This document shows, piece after piece, positions 29,333-38,392 of a stretch of DNA of 64,000 bases. The DNA is from Azospira oryzae (GTDB lineage: Bacteria; Pseudomonadota; Gammaproteobacteria; Burkholderiales; Rhodocyclaceae): contig NZ_SHKM01000001.1 of NCBI RefSeq assembly GCF_004217225.1, positions 682,001 to 746,000 of the forward strand. The letters are read 5' to 3'. Numbering within the stretch: the stretch's first letter is position 1; the number at the start of each line of letters is the position of its first letter. Under the pieces are notes generated by a model. It was not told where the DNA came from, searched no databases, and was given only the letters and a program-made list of their open reading frames with translations. Made by a program: the position numbers and the translations under genes.

Positions 29333-30136
29333 ATGGAAACTAGTCTACCTGCTTGCGCGCCCCTGCGGGGCATCTCGGCCATTCCGGCCTTCAAGGACAA
29401 CTACATCTGGCTGCTGCAGCGCGGCGACCGGGCCCTGGTGGTGGACCCGGGCGATGCCGCACCGGTGCAGGCAATCCTGGCCCGGGAAGGACTCCGGCTG
29501 GAGGCCATCCTGCTCACCCACCACCATGCCGACCACAGCGGCGGCGTTGCCGCCCTGGCGGGCGACGGGGTGCGGGTCCTGGGACCGGCGGCGGAGTCTA
29601 TCACAGGCGTCGGCGAGCCGCTGCGGGGTGGGGAGCGCCTGGAATTCGCCGACCTGGGCCTGCAGTTGCAGGTGCTCGCCGTGCCGGGTCATACCCGGGG
29701 TCACCTGGCCTATTACGGCCAGTGGGAAGGGGCGCCAGTACTCTTTTGTGGCGACACCCTCTTCGGCGCCGGCTGCGGGCGGCTGTTCGAGGGCACCCCG
29801 GCCCAGATGGCCCATTCCCTGGGCCTCCTGGCGGCGCTGCCGCCCCAGACCGCGGTCTACTGCGCCCACGAATACACGGCGGCCAACCTGGATTTCGCCC
29901 TGGCGGTGGAACCGGGCAACCGGGCCCTGGCCGAGCGGGTGCGGAAGGTGGCCGCCATGCGCCAGGCCGGGCAGGCCACCGTGCCCCTCTGTCTGGCGGA
30001 GGAGCTGGCGACCAATCCTTTCCTGCGTTGCGGCGAGGCGGAAGTGCGGGCCAGCGCCGAGAGACAGGCGGGCCAAGCGCTGGCGGATGAAGTGGCGGTG
30101 TTTGCCGCCCTGCGGGAGTGGAAAAACCACTTCTGA
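29333..30136 (+). CDS. gloB: Hydroxyacylglutathione hydrolase (glyoxalase II)
   Basis: GloB hydrolyses S-lactoylglutathione in methylglyoxal detoxification. The 267-residue metallo-beta-lactamase-fold enzyme has FKDNYIWLL, the metal motif THHHADHSGG, VPGHTRGHLAY, GDTLFGAGCGRLFEG and CAHEYT. Start is uncertain: ATG at 29303 would overlap the divergent start; ATG at 29333 fits family length better. It is divergent from the methyltransferase-rnhA-dnaQ group. Confidence 0.93.
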   Translation: METSLPACAPLRGISAIPAFKDNYIWLLQRGDRALVVDPGDAAPVQAILAREGLRLEAILLTHHHADHSGGVAALAGDGVRVLGPAAESITGVGEPLRGGERLEFADLGLQLQVLAVPGHTRGHLAYYGQWEGAPVLFCGDTLFGAGCGRLFEGTPAQMAHSLGLLAALPPQTAVYCAHEYTAANLDFALAVEPGNRALAERVRKVAAMRQAGQATVPLCLAEELATNPFLRCGEAEVRASAERQAGQALADEVAVFAALREWKNHF

Positions 30137-30169
30137 CCCGGCGCCGGGTGGCGGCAGGTCAGGGGAAGG

Positions 30170-30535
30170 TCAGGCCCGGCTGAGGGCCTCGAGCACCTTG
30201 GCGGCGTTGAAGGGCTTGACCACGAAGCCGTTGGCGCCCAGTTCCAGGGCTTCCTGGACGTTTTCCTTGCTGGCGTTGCCGGTGATCATGATCACCGACA
30301 CCTGGGGGAAGTCCCGCTTGATTGTCTTCAGGGTTTCCAGGCCATTCATTTCCGGCATGATGACGTCGAGGCAGACCACGTCGGGCGTCATGCGCTCCAC
30401 CATTTCCAGGGCCTGGATGCCGTTGCGGGCCTCGCCCACCACTTGGTAGTCCTCGTTGCGCAGGATGCCGCGCAGCAGGGCGCGCATGACATCGTTGTCA
30501 TCAACGATGAGAATTTTCGGGTGACGCTGACTCAT
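30170..30535 (-). CDS. CheY-like single-domain response regulator
   Basis: The 121-residue receiver domain has the acidic pocket VDDND, phosphoacceptor Asp57 in VVCLDVIMPEMNG, Thr in MITGNAS and conserved Lys in GFVVKPFN. No output domain. It starts inside the stop of the GGDEF-type gene just upstream (ATGA overlap), so the two are probably co-translated. It may act as a phosphate sink or a shuttling output for the same sensor. Confidence 0.92.
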   Translation of the reverse strand: MSQRHPKILIVDDNDVMRALLRGILRNEDYQVVGEARNGIQALEMVERMTPDVVCLDVIMPEMNGLETLKTIKRDFPQVSVIMITGNASKENVQEALELGANGFVVKPFNAAKVLEALSRA

Positions 30536-31494
30536 GGAGCTGGGCAGGGAGCAGGGGCGGTGGACATGCGGCAGACCTGGTTGCGGCCGGCCTGCTTGGC
30601 TTGGTAGAGGGCCTGGTCGGCAGCCAGGAGCAGGGCTTCCGGGCTGGTTTCGGGGCTGGCGACGAAGGCCGAGACGCCGCAGCTGATGGTCACCTGGCCG
30701 TGATGGGAACCGGCATGGGGCATCTTCAGCTGGGCCACGCTGTGGCGCATGCGCTCGGCGACGAAGGCAGCGCCGCCCAGCTTGGTGTCCGGCAGGATGA
30801 TGGAAAATTCCTCGCCGCCGTAGCGGGCCAGGAGGTCGCCGCCCCGCTCCATGGCCTTGGCCATGGCCGAAGCCACCTTCTTCAGGCATTCGTCACCGGC
30901 CTGGTGGCCGTAGGTGTCGTTGAATTTCTTGAAGAAATCCACGTCGCACATGACGATGGCCAGCTCCGTGCCCTGGCGCATGGAGCGGCGCCATTCCCGT
31001 TCCAGGGCCTCGTCGAACATGCGGCGGTTGGCCACACCGGTGAGGCCGTCCACGGCGGAGAGGCGCTTCAGCTCCTGGTTGGCCGCATCCAGTTTGCGCG
31101 TCAGCACCAGCAGGGAGTGGCGCATCTGCACGATGCGCTGCATGGCGCGGATCTTGGCCCGCAGCACCACGTCGCTGACCGGCTTCTGCAGGTAGTCGTC
31201 ACCGCCGGCGGCGATGCCCTTTTCCAGGTCGGCGTCGCCGCTCATGGCGGTGAGGAAGATGATGGGGGTCCATTCGCCCGGCTTTTCCAGGTCCCGGATG
31301 CGCCGGGCCACGGTGTAGCCGTCCATGTCCGGCAGCACCACGTCGAGCAGCACCAGGTCGGGGCGTTCGGACTGGAACAGTTCGATGGCCTGGGCGCCGC
31401 AGGACGCCGGAACCGGAATGTTGCCGAGTCTTTCCAGATGGTGGCAAACCACAGCCAGTGAGGTTTTGGCGTCCTCGACGACAAGGGTTTTCAT
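30532..31494 (-). CDS. Response regulator with GGDEF diguanylate cyclase
   Basis: The 320-residue protein has a receiver domain (1-120, Asp51 in LVLLDVVLPDMDG, Lys104 in LQKPVS) joined to a GGDEF domain. The active site is GGEEF (226-230), with an RGGD inhibitory I-site five residues before it. Phosphorylation likely controls c-di-GMP synthesis. The frame is open upstream to 33171, but that part is antisense to rmuC; ATG 31494 gives MKTLVVEDAKTS. Confidence 0.93.
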   Translation of the reverse strand: MKTLVVEDAKTSLAVVCHHLERLGNIPVPASCGAQAIELFQSERPDLVLLDVVLPDMDGYTVARRIRDLEKPGEWTPIIFLTAMSGDADLEKGIAAGGDDYLQKPVSDVVLRAKIRAMQRIVQMRHSLLVLTRKLDAANQELKRLSAVDGLTGVANRRMFDEALEREWRRSMRQGTELAIVMCDVDFFKKFNDTYGHQAGDECLKKVASAMAKAMERGGDLLARYGGEEFSIILPDTKLGGAAFVAERMRHSVAQLKMPHAGSHHGQVTISCGVSAFVASPETSPEALLLAADQALYQAKQAGRNQVCRMSTAPAPCPAP

Positions 31495-31653
31495 ATTGTT
31501 TTTGTACGGCCCGGGCGGGTGAGTGGAATCGGTGGTGCATTTTATCCCTTTGGCCTGCTTCCGGGGGGCGCATTCCGTCACGTTCGTCCCGAACCTGGTC
31601 CCGGGCCGAGTAAAATGGCGGCTCCCGCCTGTCTGCATTTTTCCGGAACCTTC

Positions 31654-33162
31654 ATGACCGACACCCTGTTGCTGATTCTTACCGTCCTCGCCCTGCTGAT
31701 TCTCGGCGGTCTGGTGCTTCTTCTCCTGCGCAGCCGCGAGCGGCAGGATGCCGCCCTGGCCCTGGCGCCCCAGTTCGCCGCCGTGGACGGCGCCCTGGCC
31801 CGGCAGGAGCGGGCCCTGCGCGAGGAACTGGCGGCCATCCGCCAGGAATCTGCCCTGGAAGCCCGGCGCGGCCGGGAGGAACAGAGCGAGGCCCTGGTGC
31901 GCCTGACCCAGGCCCTGGGCAGCCAGGTTGGCCAGCTGGGCCAGTTGCAGGCCCAGCAGTTGGAAGTGTTCGCCCAGCAGCTGGCCCGCAGCCGCCAGGA
32001 GGCCGCCGCCGAATCCCACCAGGGACGGGAGGCCCAGGCCCAGGGCCTGGCCCGCCTGGCCGAATCCCTCAACGCCCAGGTAGGCCAGTTCGGCCAGACC
32101 CAGGGCCAGCACCTGGAAGCCTTCGCCCAGCAGCTGGCCCAGGTTTCCCAGGCCCTGGACCAGCGCTTCGAGCAGCTGCGCCAGGTGGTGGAAGCGCGGC
32201 TGGTGGCCCTGCAGGCGGATAACGCCGGCAAGCTGGAGGAGATGCGCAAGACCGTGGACGAAAAGCTCCACGCCACCCTGGAACAGCGCCTGGGCGAATC
32301 CTTCAAGCTGGTTTCGGACCGGCTGGAGCAGGTGCATCGGGGCCTGGGGGAAATGCAGACCCTGGCCGCCGGCGTCGGCGACCTGAAAAAGGTGCTGACC
32401 AACGTCAAGACCCGGGGCTCCTGGGGCGAAGTGCAGCTGTCCAATCTGCTGGAGCAGATCCTGACGCCGGAGCAGTACGCCACCAACGTCATCACCCGGC
32501 CCCGCAGCAACGACCGGGTGGAGTTCGCCATCCGCCTGCCGGGCAAGGGCGACGGTCTGGCCGATGCGCCGGTGTGGCTGCCCATCGATGCCAAGTTCCC
32601 CATCGAGGATTACCAGAAGTTGCAGGACGCCCAGGAGCGGGCCGACGCGGCCGGGGTGGAGGAGGCCGCCAAGGCCCTGGAAAACCGCCTCAAGCTGGAG
32701 GCCAAGAGCATCCGCGAGAAATACGTGGAGCCGCCCCACACCACGGATTTCGCCCTGCTCTACCTGCCCATCGAAGGCCTCTACGCCGAGGCCCTGCGCC
32801 GGCCGGGCCTGGCGGAGATGCTGCAGCGGGAATACCGGGTTTCCCTCTCCGGCCCCACCACCCTGACGGCCATGCTCAACAGCCTGCAGATGGGCTTCCG
32901 TACCCTGGCCATCGAAAAGCGCTCCTCCGAGGTGTGGTCGGTGCTGGGGGCGGTGAAGACCGAGTTCGGCAAGTTCGGCGAGGCCCTGGCGGCCACCAAG
33001 AAGAAGCTGGAGCAGGCCACCAACAGCATCGGCGCCGCCGAAGTGCGTACCCGCCAGATCGAGCGCAAATTGAAGAGCGTGGAGGCCCTGCCTTCGGGAG
33101 AGGCGTCCGGCCTGCTTTCCGGGCTGGAGAGCCTGGAAGTGCCCGAGGATAGCCAGGAGTAG
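31654..33162 (+). CDS. rmuC: RmuC-family protein
   Basis: The 502-residue protein has one N-terminal transmembrane helix (about residues 5-24), a long Gln/Glu/Ala-rich coiled coil (30-250), and the PD-(D/E)XK-like nuclease domain (GSWGEVQLSNLLEQIL, WLPIDAKFPIEDY). RmuC limits inversion recombination in E. coli. ATG 31654 (MTDTLLLIL) is chosen over an upstream in-frame ATG at 31519. A -10-like TAAAAT is at 31611. Confidence 0.93.
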   Translation: MTDTLLLILTVLALLILGGLVLLLLRSRERQDAALALAPQFAAVDGALARQERALREELAAIRQESALEARRGREEQSEALVRLTQALGSQVGQLGQLQAQQLEVFAQQLARSRQEAAAESHQGREAQAQGLARLAESLNAQVGQFGQTQGQHLEAFAQQLAQVSQALDQRFEQLRQVVEARLVALQADNAGKLEEMRKTVDEKLHATLEQRLGESFKLVSDRLEQVHRGLGEMQTLAAGVGDLKKVLTNVKTRGSWGEVQLSNLLEQILTPEQYATNVITRPRSNDRVEFAIRLPGKGDGLADAPVWLPIDAKFPIEDYQKLQDAQERADAAGVEEAAKALENRLKLEAKSIREKYVEPPHTTDFALLYLPIEGLYAEALRRPGLAEMLQREYRVSLSGPTTLTAMLNSLQMGFRTLAIEKRSSEVWSVLGAVKTEFGKFGEALAATKKKLEQATNSIGAAEVRTRQIERKLKSVEALPSGEASGLLSGLESLEVPEDSQE

Positions 33163-33169
33163 GGCAGGC

Positions 33170-33652
33170 ATGGCCGAAAGCCCCGTCCCTGCTGCCTTGC
33201 AGGCCGCCTATCGGGCCACCACCTACCGGGTTTGGCTGCCCGAGGGGGCCGTCGATCTGCGGGTGGGCGAGGCGAGCCCCGCCCTGGCGGCCTACGTGGC
33301 GGCCCGGGGCGGGCGGGCCTGGATGGTGGTGACTGCCAGCAATCCGGCCTCCGAGCCCCTCGGCGAGGCTGCCAATCTGGCCCGGCAGCGGGCCCTGGCC
33401 GGGCTGCTGCACAGCCTGGGCCTGCCGGCCCTGGCGGCGGAAAACCTGGCCGACGATGGCCAATGGCCGGCAGAAGCCGGCTTTTTCGTCACGGCGCCGG
33501 TCTTGGACCGGGAACTGGCCCTGGCCCTGGGGCACCACATGGGCCAGAACGCCGTCCTGTTCGGCGTTGCCCAAGGCGATGCCGGCACCCCGGACACCAT
33601 CCCGGAACTGCTGTGGTGCCGGGACGAGACCCCGCCCGAAGCGGCGGGCTAG
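33170..33652 (+). CDS. DUF3293 domain protein
   Basis: The 160-residue protein has the DUF3293 features YRATTYRVWLP near the N-terminus and AWMVVTASNPASEPL in the middle, ending with PELLWCRD. Function unknown. It begins 7 bases after rmuC and converges on phaZ. Confidence 0.75.
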   Translation: MAESPVPAALQAAYRATTYRVWLPEGAVDLRVGEASPALAAYVAARGGRAWMVVTASNPASEPLGEAANLARQRALAGLLHSLGLPALAAENLADDGQWPAEAGFFVTAPVLDRELALALGHHMGQNAVLFGVAQGDAGTPDTIPELLWCRDETPPEAAG

Positions 33653-33658
33653 GCGGCT

Positions 33659-34879
33659 TCAGCCCTGGTGGCGGCGGATGAAGTCGCGCACCTGGGGATA
33701 GATCACTTCGCGCCAGCGGCGGCCGCTGAAAATGCCGTAGTGGCCGACGCCGGGGCAGAGGAAGTGGGCCCGCTGGGCCGCCTCCAGGGAGGCGCACAGG
33801 TCGTGGGCGGCATGGGTCTGGCCGGGGGCGGAAATGTCGTCCAGTTCCCCCTCCACGGTCATCAGGGCGGTACGGCGGATGGCCGCCGGGTCCACCGTCC
33901 GGCCGTGCACCACCAGGCGGCCTTCCGGCAGGTAGTGGTTGAGGAAGACCCGTTCCAGGGTTTCCAGGTAATACTCGGCCGGCAGGTCCATCACCGCGTT
34001 GTATTCGTCGTAGAACTTGCGGTGGGCCTCGGCCGAATCGCCGTCGCCTTCGATCAGGTGGTTGTAGAAGTCCAGGTGGGCGTCCACGTGCCGGTCCTGG
34101 TTCATGGAAACGAAGCCGGCGTGCTGCAGGAAGCCCGGATAGACCCGGCGCAGGGCGCCCGGGTACTTGGTCGGCACCCGGGTGATGACCTTGGTCTCGA
34201 ACCACAGCCGGGTGTGCTTCTTGGCGTAGTCGTTCACCGCCGTTGGATTGATGCTGGTGTCGATGGGGCCGCCCATCATGGTCATGGAGCGGGGCTGGCA
34301 GGGATCGTCGTCGGCCGCCAGCAGGGAAATGGCGGCCAGCACCGGCACGGTGGGCTGGCAGACGGAGATGACATGGACCTCCGGCCCCAGGTGGCGGATG
34401 AAGTCCTGGATATAGCTGACGTAGTCATCGAAGCGGAAGGGGCCGTGGGCCAGGGAGACCTGGCGGGCGTCGATCCAGTCGGTGACATAGACGTCGTGGT
34501 CCGGCAGCAGGGCCCGCACCGTGTCCCGCAGCAGGGTGGCGTAATGGCCGGAGAGGGGCGCGCAAAGCAGCACCTTGGGCGCCGTCTGGCCGCTCTGGCG
34601 GACGAAATGGAGCAGATTGCAGAAGGGCTTGTGCAAGGCCACCGCTTCGCTGACGGCCACCTCCCGGCCCTCCACCGTGGTGCGGTCGAGGCCGAAGGCG
34701 GGTTTGTCGTAGCGGCGGATGAGGCGCGCCATCAGCTCGGAACCGGCGGCGATGCGGGAGCTTTCCGGCAGGTAGGAGAGGGCGGAGAAGGGATTGGCGA
34801 AGAGCTGCTGGGTGGTTTCGGCCCACAGGCGCAGGGGGGTCAGCATGGAGTGCTGGAATTCGTGCAGGTCGTAGAGCAT
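33659..34879 (-). CDS. phaZ: Intracellular polyhydroxyalkanoate depolymerase
   Basis: PhaZ mobilises stored polyhydroxybutyrate. The 406-residue alpha/beta hydrolase has the catalytic cysteine in VISVCQPTVPV rather than a serine lipase box, the YDLHEFQHSMLTPLR N-terminus and the C-terminal PGVGHYGIFSGRRWR His segment, all typical of PhaZ1. It complements phaC/phaB/phaR about 10 kb away. Divergent from the kinase gene. Confidence 0.93.
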   Translation of the reverse strand: MLYDLHEFQHSMLTPLRLWAETTQQLFANPFSALSYLPESSRIAAGSELMARLIRRYDKPAFGLDRTTVEGREVAVSEAVALHKPFCNLLHFVRQSGQTAPKVLLCAPLSGHYATLLRDTVRALLPDHDVYVTDWIDARQVSLAHGPFRFDDYVSYIQDFIRHLGPEVHVISVCQPTVPVLAAISLLAADDDPCQPRSMTMMGGPIDTSINPTAVNDYAKKHTRLWFETKVITRVPTKYPGALRRVYPGFLQHAGFVSMNQDRHVDAHLDFYNHLIEGDGDSAEAHRKFYDEYNAVMDLPAEYYLETLERVFLNHYLPEGRLVVHGRTVDPAAIRRTALMTVEGELDDISAPGQTHAAHDLCASLEAAQRAHFLCPGVGHYGIFSGRRWREVIYPQVRDFIRRHQG

Positions 34880-35047
34880 GGGGGGAGTAACCTATGATTA
34901 TTGTCGTACCGGGAATTCCCGGACATGGCCGGATTCTAATGAAAAATCCGTCAGTTGGATGACCGGGCAGGGCGCCGCAGTGAATTAGTCCATGTCCGGG
35001 AGGCAACGGAGCGGCTAGAATGGCCGACAAACATCAAGGGGGCCGAC

Positions 35048-37438
35048 ATGGCACTGCAAAAGATCGGACGTTTCGAAATCCGGCGCGAACTGGGTAGGGG
35101 AGCCCAAAGTGTGGTTTACCTGGCGTATGACCCGCAGCTGGAGCGCGAGATCGCCATCAAAACCTTGCACTTTTCCCGTCCCGACGCGGCCCAGAATGCC
35201 GCCCTGCTGGCGGAGGCGCGTACCGTCAGCCAGCTGCGACATGCCAATATCGTACCGATTTTCGAGGCGGGCGAAGAAGACGGCGATCTTTACCTGGTTT
35301 TCCAGTATGTGCCCGGCAAGAACCTGGCCCAGTACCTGAAGGATGCGGGGGCCCTCTCCCCGGTCAAGGCCGTCACCCTGATGCGCTCCATCCTGGAGGC
35401 GGTGGCCTGTGCCCACGAACAGGGCATCATCCACCGGGACCTGAAGCCTTCCAACATCCTCCTGGACGAGGACGGCATTCCCCAGGTCATGGACTTCGGC
35501 ATTGCCGCCCGCATCGAGGACCTGGACAGCAAGCAGGGCGACTTCACCGGCACCCCGGCCTACATGGCGCCCGAGTACATCGAATCGCGTACGGTGGGAG
35601 TGCGGGGCGACATCTTCGCCGCCGGCCTGGTGCTCTACGAGCTGCTGACCGGCCGCCGCGCCATCCAGGGCAGCGATCCCTTCCAGGTGATGCGGCGCAT
35701 CACCCAGGAGGATCTGCGCCTGCCAAGCGAGGTCAGCCTGGATGAGCGCATCGTGGACGTGCTGTACAAGGCCACGGCGCGCAATCCCCTCAACCGCTAC
35801 GAATCCGTCGCCCAGTTCCTGCAGGCCCTGGATAGCTACCTGGACCCGGTGGAGGAGGAGGGCGCCGCCACTGGCGGCAAGCAGAGCACCCTGGATTTCC
35901 TGCTGCGGCGCATGCGGCACAAGAGCGATTTCCCCGCCCTCTCCGAATCGGTCAGCGCCATCAACAAGATCGCCACTTCCGAGACGGAGAGCATCGCCCG
36001 GCTGTCCATGACCATCCTCAAGGACTTCGCCCTCACCAACAAGATCCTACGCCTGGTCAATTCGGCCTATTACCGGCAGGCCGGCGGCGGCAACATCAGC
36101 ACCGTGTCCCGGGCGGTGATCGTGCTCGGCTTCGATGCGGTGCGCAATATTGCCATCACCGTGCTCCTCTTCGAGCACCTGCAGAACAAGTCCAACGCGG
36201 CCCAGCTCAAGGACGAGTTCCTGCGGGCCAATCTGGCCGGCATCCTGGCTAAGGACATCGGCACCCTGACCAGCACCCGGGATGTGGAGCAGGCCTTCAT
36301 CTGCGCCATGTTCCACAACCTGGGCCGCCTGCTGTGCCAGTACTACTTCCCCGAGGAAAGCGAGGAAGTGAAGAAGCTCATGGGGCAGAAGGAGATCGGC
36401 GAGGAGGCCGCCTCCCTGCAGGTGCTGGGCATGTCCTACGAGGAACTGGGCATCGGCGTCGCCCGTACCTGGGGCTTCCCGCCCCTGATCGTCAACAGCA
36501 TGCGCAAGCTGCCCGGCGGCAATGTGCGCCTGCCCAGCACCCCGGAGGACAAGCTGCGGGTGCTGGCGGCCTATGCCAACGAGCTGTGCCTGATCATCGC
36601 CCAGGCCGGCCCCGACGAGCGGGCCCGGGAACTGAAGAAGCTGGCGGCCCGCTTCGGCGACAGCGTCAAGGTGGAAGAGCGGGACCTGCGCAGCACCATC
36701 GAGAAGTCCATCGAACAGGTCAAGGAATTCGCCAGCATCATCCGCCTCAACCTGCAGCAGACCGCCTTCGGCCGGCAATTGCGGGAATGGATGGGGGAGA
36801 AGCCGGCCGCTTCGGCCGCCGGCGAGGACGATTCCAGCATGGCCGGCACCATCCTCAGCGAACAGCTGGGCGGCGAGCTGCTGCCCGCCGCGGTGGTGGG
36901 CGAGGGGCAGGCGCCGGATTCGGCGACGGCCCAGGCCATCCTCACCGCCGGCATCCAGGACATTTCCAACACCCTGGTGGAGGAATACAAGCTCAACGAC
37001 ATCCTGCGCATCATCCTGGAAACCATGTACCGGGCCATGGGCTTCAAGCGGGTCATCCTGTGCATCAAGGACGCCCGCCACAACACCATGCAGGGCCGCT
37101 TCGGCTTCGGCCCAGACACCACGGAGATCGCCCGGCAGTTCCGCTTTCCCCTGAGCTTTTCGCCGGACATCTTCCACGCCGCCATTTCCAAGGGCGTGGA
37201 CATCCTCATCAGCGACACCAACGACCCCAAGATCAAGCCCCGCATCCCGGACTGGTTCCGCAAGGTGCTGACCTCGGAAACCTTCGTCCTCTTCCCCCTG
37301 ACCATCAAGGGCAATCCGGTGGCCATGATCTATGCCGACAAGGACGGTGCCGGGGACATCGTCATCCCGGAAAAGGAGCTGTCCCTGCTGCGCACCCTGC
37401 GCAACCAGGCCCTGCTGGCGATCAAGCAGTCCATTTAA
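35048..37438 (+). CDS. Ser/Thr protein kinase-HDOD-GAF fusion
   Basis: This 796-residue protein joins three modules. Residues 8-270 are a Hanks-type kinase: GRGAQSVVYLA loop, Lys38 (AIKTLHF), HRDLKPSN with Asp131, DFG at 149-151 and TPAYMAPE. Residues about 283-500 are an HDOD domain (FPALSESVSAINKIA...LTNKILRLVNSAYY). Residues about 645-790 are a GAF-like domain. No transmembrane segment. Start ATG 35048 has AAGGGGG upstream; the in-frame ATG at 34955 lacks one. Output partner unknown. Confidence 0.92.
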   Translation: MALQKIGRFEIRRELGRGAQSVVYLAYDPQLEREIAIKTLHFSRPDAAQNAALLAEARTVSQLRHANIVPIFEAGEEDGDLYLVFQYVPGKNLAQYLKDAGALSPVKAVTLMRSILEAVACAHEQGIIHRDLKPSNILLDEDGIPQVMDFGIAARIEDLDSKQGDFTGTPAYMAPEYIESRTVGVRGDIFAAGLVLYELLTGRRAIQGSDPFQVMRRITQEDLRLPSEVSLDERIVDVLYKATARNPLNRYESVAQFLQALDSYLDPVEEEGAATGGKQSTLDFLLRRMRHKSDFPALSESVSAINKIATSETESIARLSMTILKDFALTNKILRLVNSAYYRQAGGGNISTVSRAVIVLGFDAVRNIAITVLLFEHLQNKSNAAQLKDEFLRANLAGILAKDIGTLTSTRDVEQAFICAMFHNLGRLLCQYYFPEESEEVKKLMGQKEIGEEAASLQVLGMSYEELGIGVARTWGFPPLIVNSMRKLPGGNVRLPSTPEDKLRVLAAYANELCLIIAQAGPDERARELKKLAARFGDSVKVEERDLRSTIEKSIEQVKEFASIIRLNLQQTAFGRQLREWMGEKPAASAAGEDDSSMAGTILSEQLGGELLPAAVVGEGQAPDSATAQAILTAGIQDISNTLVEEYKLNDILRIILETMYRAMGFKRVILCIKDARHNTMQGRFGFGPDTTEIARQFRFPLSFSPDIFHAAISKGVDILISDTNDPKIKPRIPDWFRKVLTSETFVLFPLTIKGNPVAMIYADKDGAGDIVIPEKELSLLRTLRNQALLAIKQSI

Positions 37439-37467
37439 GGGGGGCGGGCGCCCTCAGACGGCAATAA

Positions 37468-37493
37468 AAAAGGCCGGGAATTCCCGGCCTTTT
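37468..37493. terminator. Bidirectional intrinsic terminator
   Basis: A perfect 26-base inverted repeat with A4/T4 ends sits between the convergent kinase-HDOD gene and bamD. Confidence 0.85.
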
Positions 37494-37509
37494 CGTTTTC
37501 AGCGATGGC

Positions 37510-38307
37510 TTACCAGAGCTTCCACCAGGGTTCGACCCGGTTCAGGCCCCGGGTGTAATAGACGCTGTTGGGGTAGTTCTTGCGCATCACCCGCTCCGCA
37601 TCGTCGCGCAGGTCGATCATGCCCATTTCGTCGTAGGCCTTGACCATGATGAAGAGGGCCTCCTCGATGGCCGGGGCGTCCGGGTAGTTCTTGATGGCGC
37701 TCTGGGCCCGGTTGGCAGCGGCCACATAGGCCTTGCGCTTCATGTAGTAGCGGGCCACATGCACCTCGTTGGCGGCCATGGCGCTGACCAGGTACTTCAT
37801 GCGCTGCACCGCATCGGGGGTGTATTTGCTGTCGGGGAAACGGCTGGAGAGGGTCTTGAAGGCGTCGAAGGACTCGCGCATGCCCTTGGGGTCGCGCTCC
37901 GTCTGGTCCTGCATGCTGACGTGGCCCATCATGCCCAGGTCCTCGTTGAAGGTGACCAGGCCTTTCAGGTAGTAGATGTAATCCACATTGGGGTGGTCCG
38001 GATGCAGCTTGACGAAGCGGTCGCAGGCGGCGATGGCGGAGGCCGTTTCGCCGGACTTGAAGTAGGCGTAGGCCACTTCGATCTGGGCCTGCTGGGCATA
38101 GCGGCCGTAGGGATAGCGGGATTCCAGCTTCTCGAAATACTTCACGGCCTTGTCCCACGACCCCTCGCTCATGGCCTCCTTGGCCTGGGTGTAGAGCTTG
38201 TTGGCGGACCAGCCGGCGGTCTCGTCCTTTTGTTCCGGCAGCAGGCCGCAACCGGAAAGGGAGAGCAAGGCGGCGAAAATCAGAGCTAAAGCCGGTAAAC
38301 TACGCAT
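37510..38307 (-). CDS. bamD: Outer-membrane assembly lipoprotein BamD
   Basis: BamD is a lipoprotein subunit of the BAM complex that inserts outer-membrane proteins. The 265-residue product has a signal peptide and lipobox LSLSGC with Cys20, followed by TPR repeats (AMSEGSWDKAVKYFEKLESRYPYG, FKSGETASAIAACDRFV). ATG 38307 is chosen over 38334. It is divergent from rluD, as is usual for this gene pair. Confidence 0.96.
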   Translation of the reverse strand: MRSLPALALIFAALLSLSGCGLLPEQKDETAGWSANKLYTQAKEAMSEGSWDKAVKYFEKLESRYPYGRYAQQAQIEVAYAYFKSGETASAIAACDRFVKLHPDHPNVDYIYYLKGLVTFNEDLGMMGHVSMQDQTERDPKGMRESFDAFKTLSSRFPDSKYTPDAVQRMKYLVSAMAANEVHVARYYMKRKAYVAAANRAQSAIKNYPDAPAIEEALFIMVKAYDEMGMIDLRDDAERVMRKNYPNSVYYTRGLNRVEPWWKLW

Positions 38308-38392
38308 GATGAACAGTCCAAAAACGAAAGCCAAGGCGCGCCGAAGTGAGGCGCCCGCCGAAATGAGTGCGGCCGATTATAGCGCAAAGCCC

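Noticed and set aside
31495-33171. N-terminal extension of the GGDEF protein antisense to rmuC
   Set aside because: Low-complexity Gly/Gln-rich translation; natural start MKTLVVEDAK lies at 31494.
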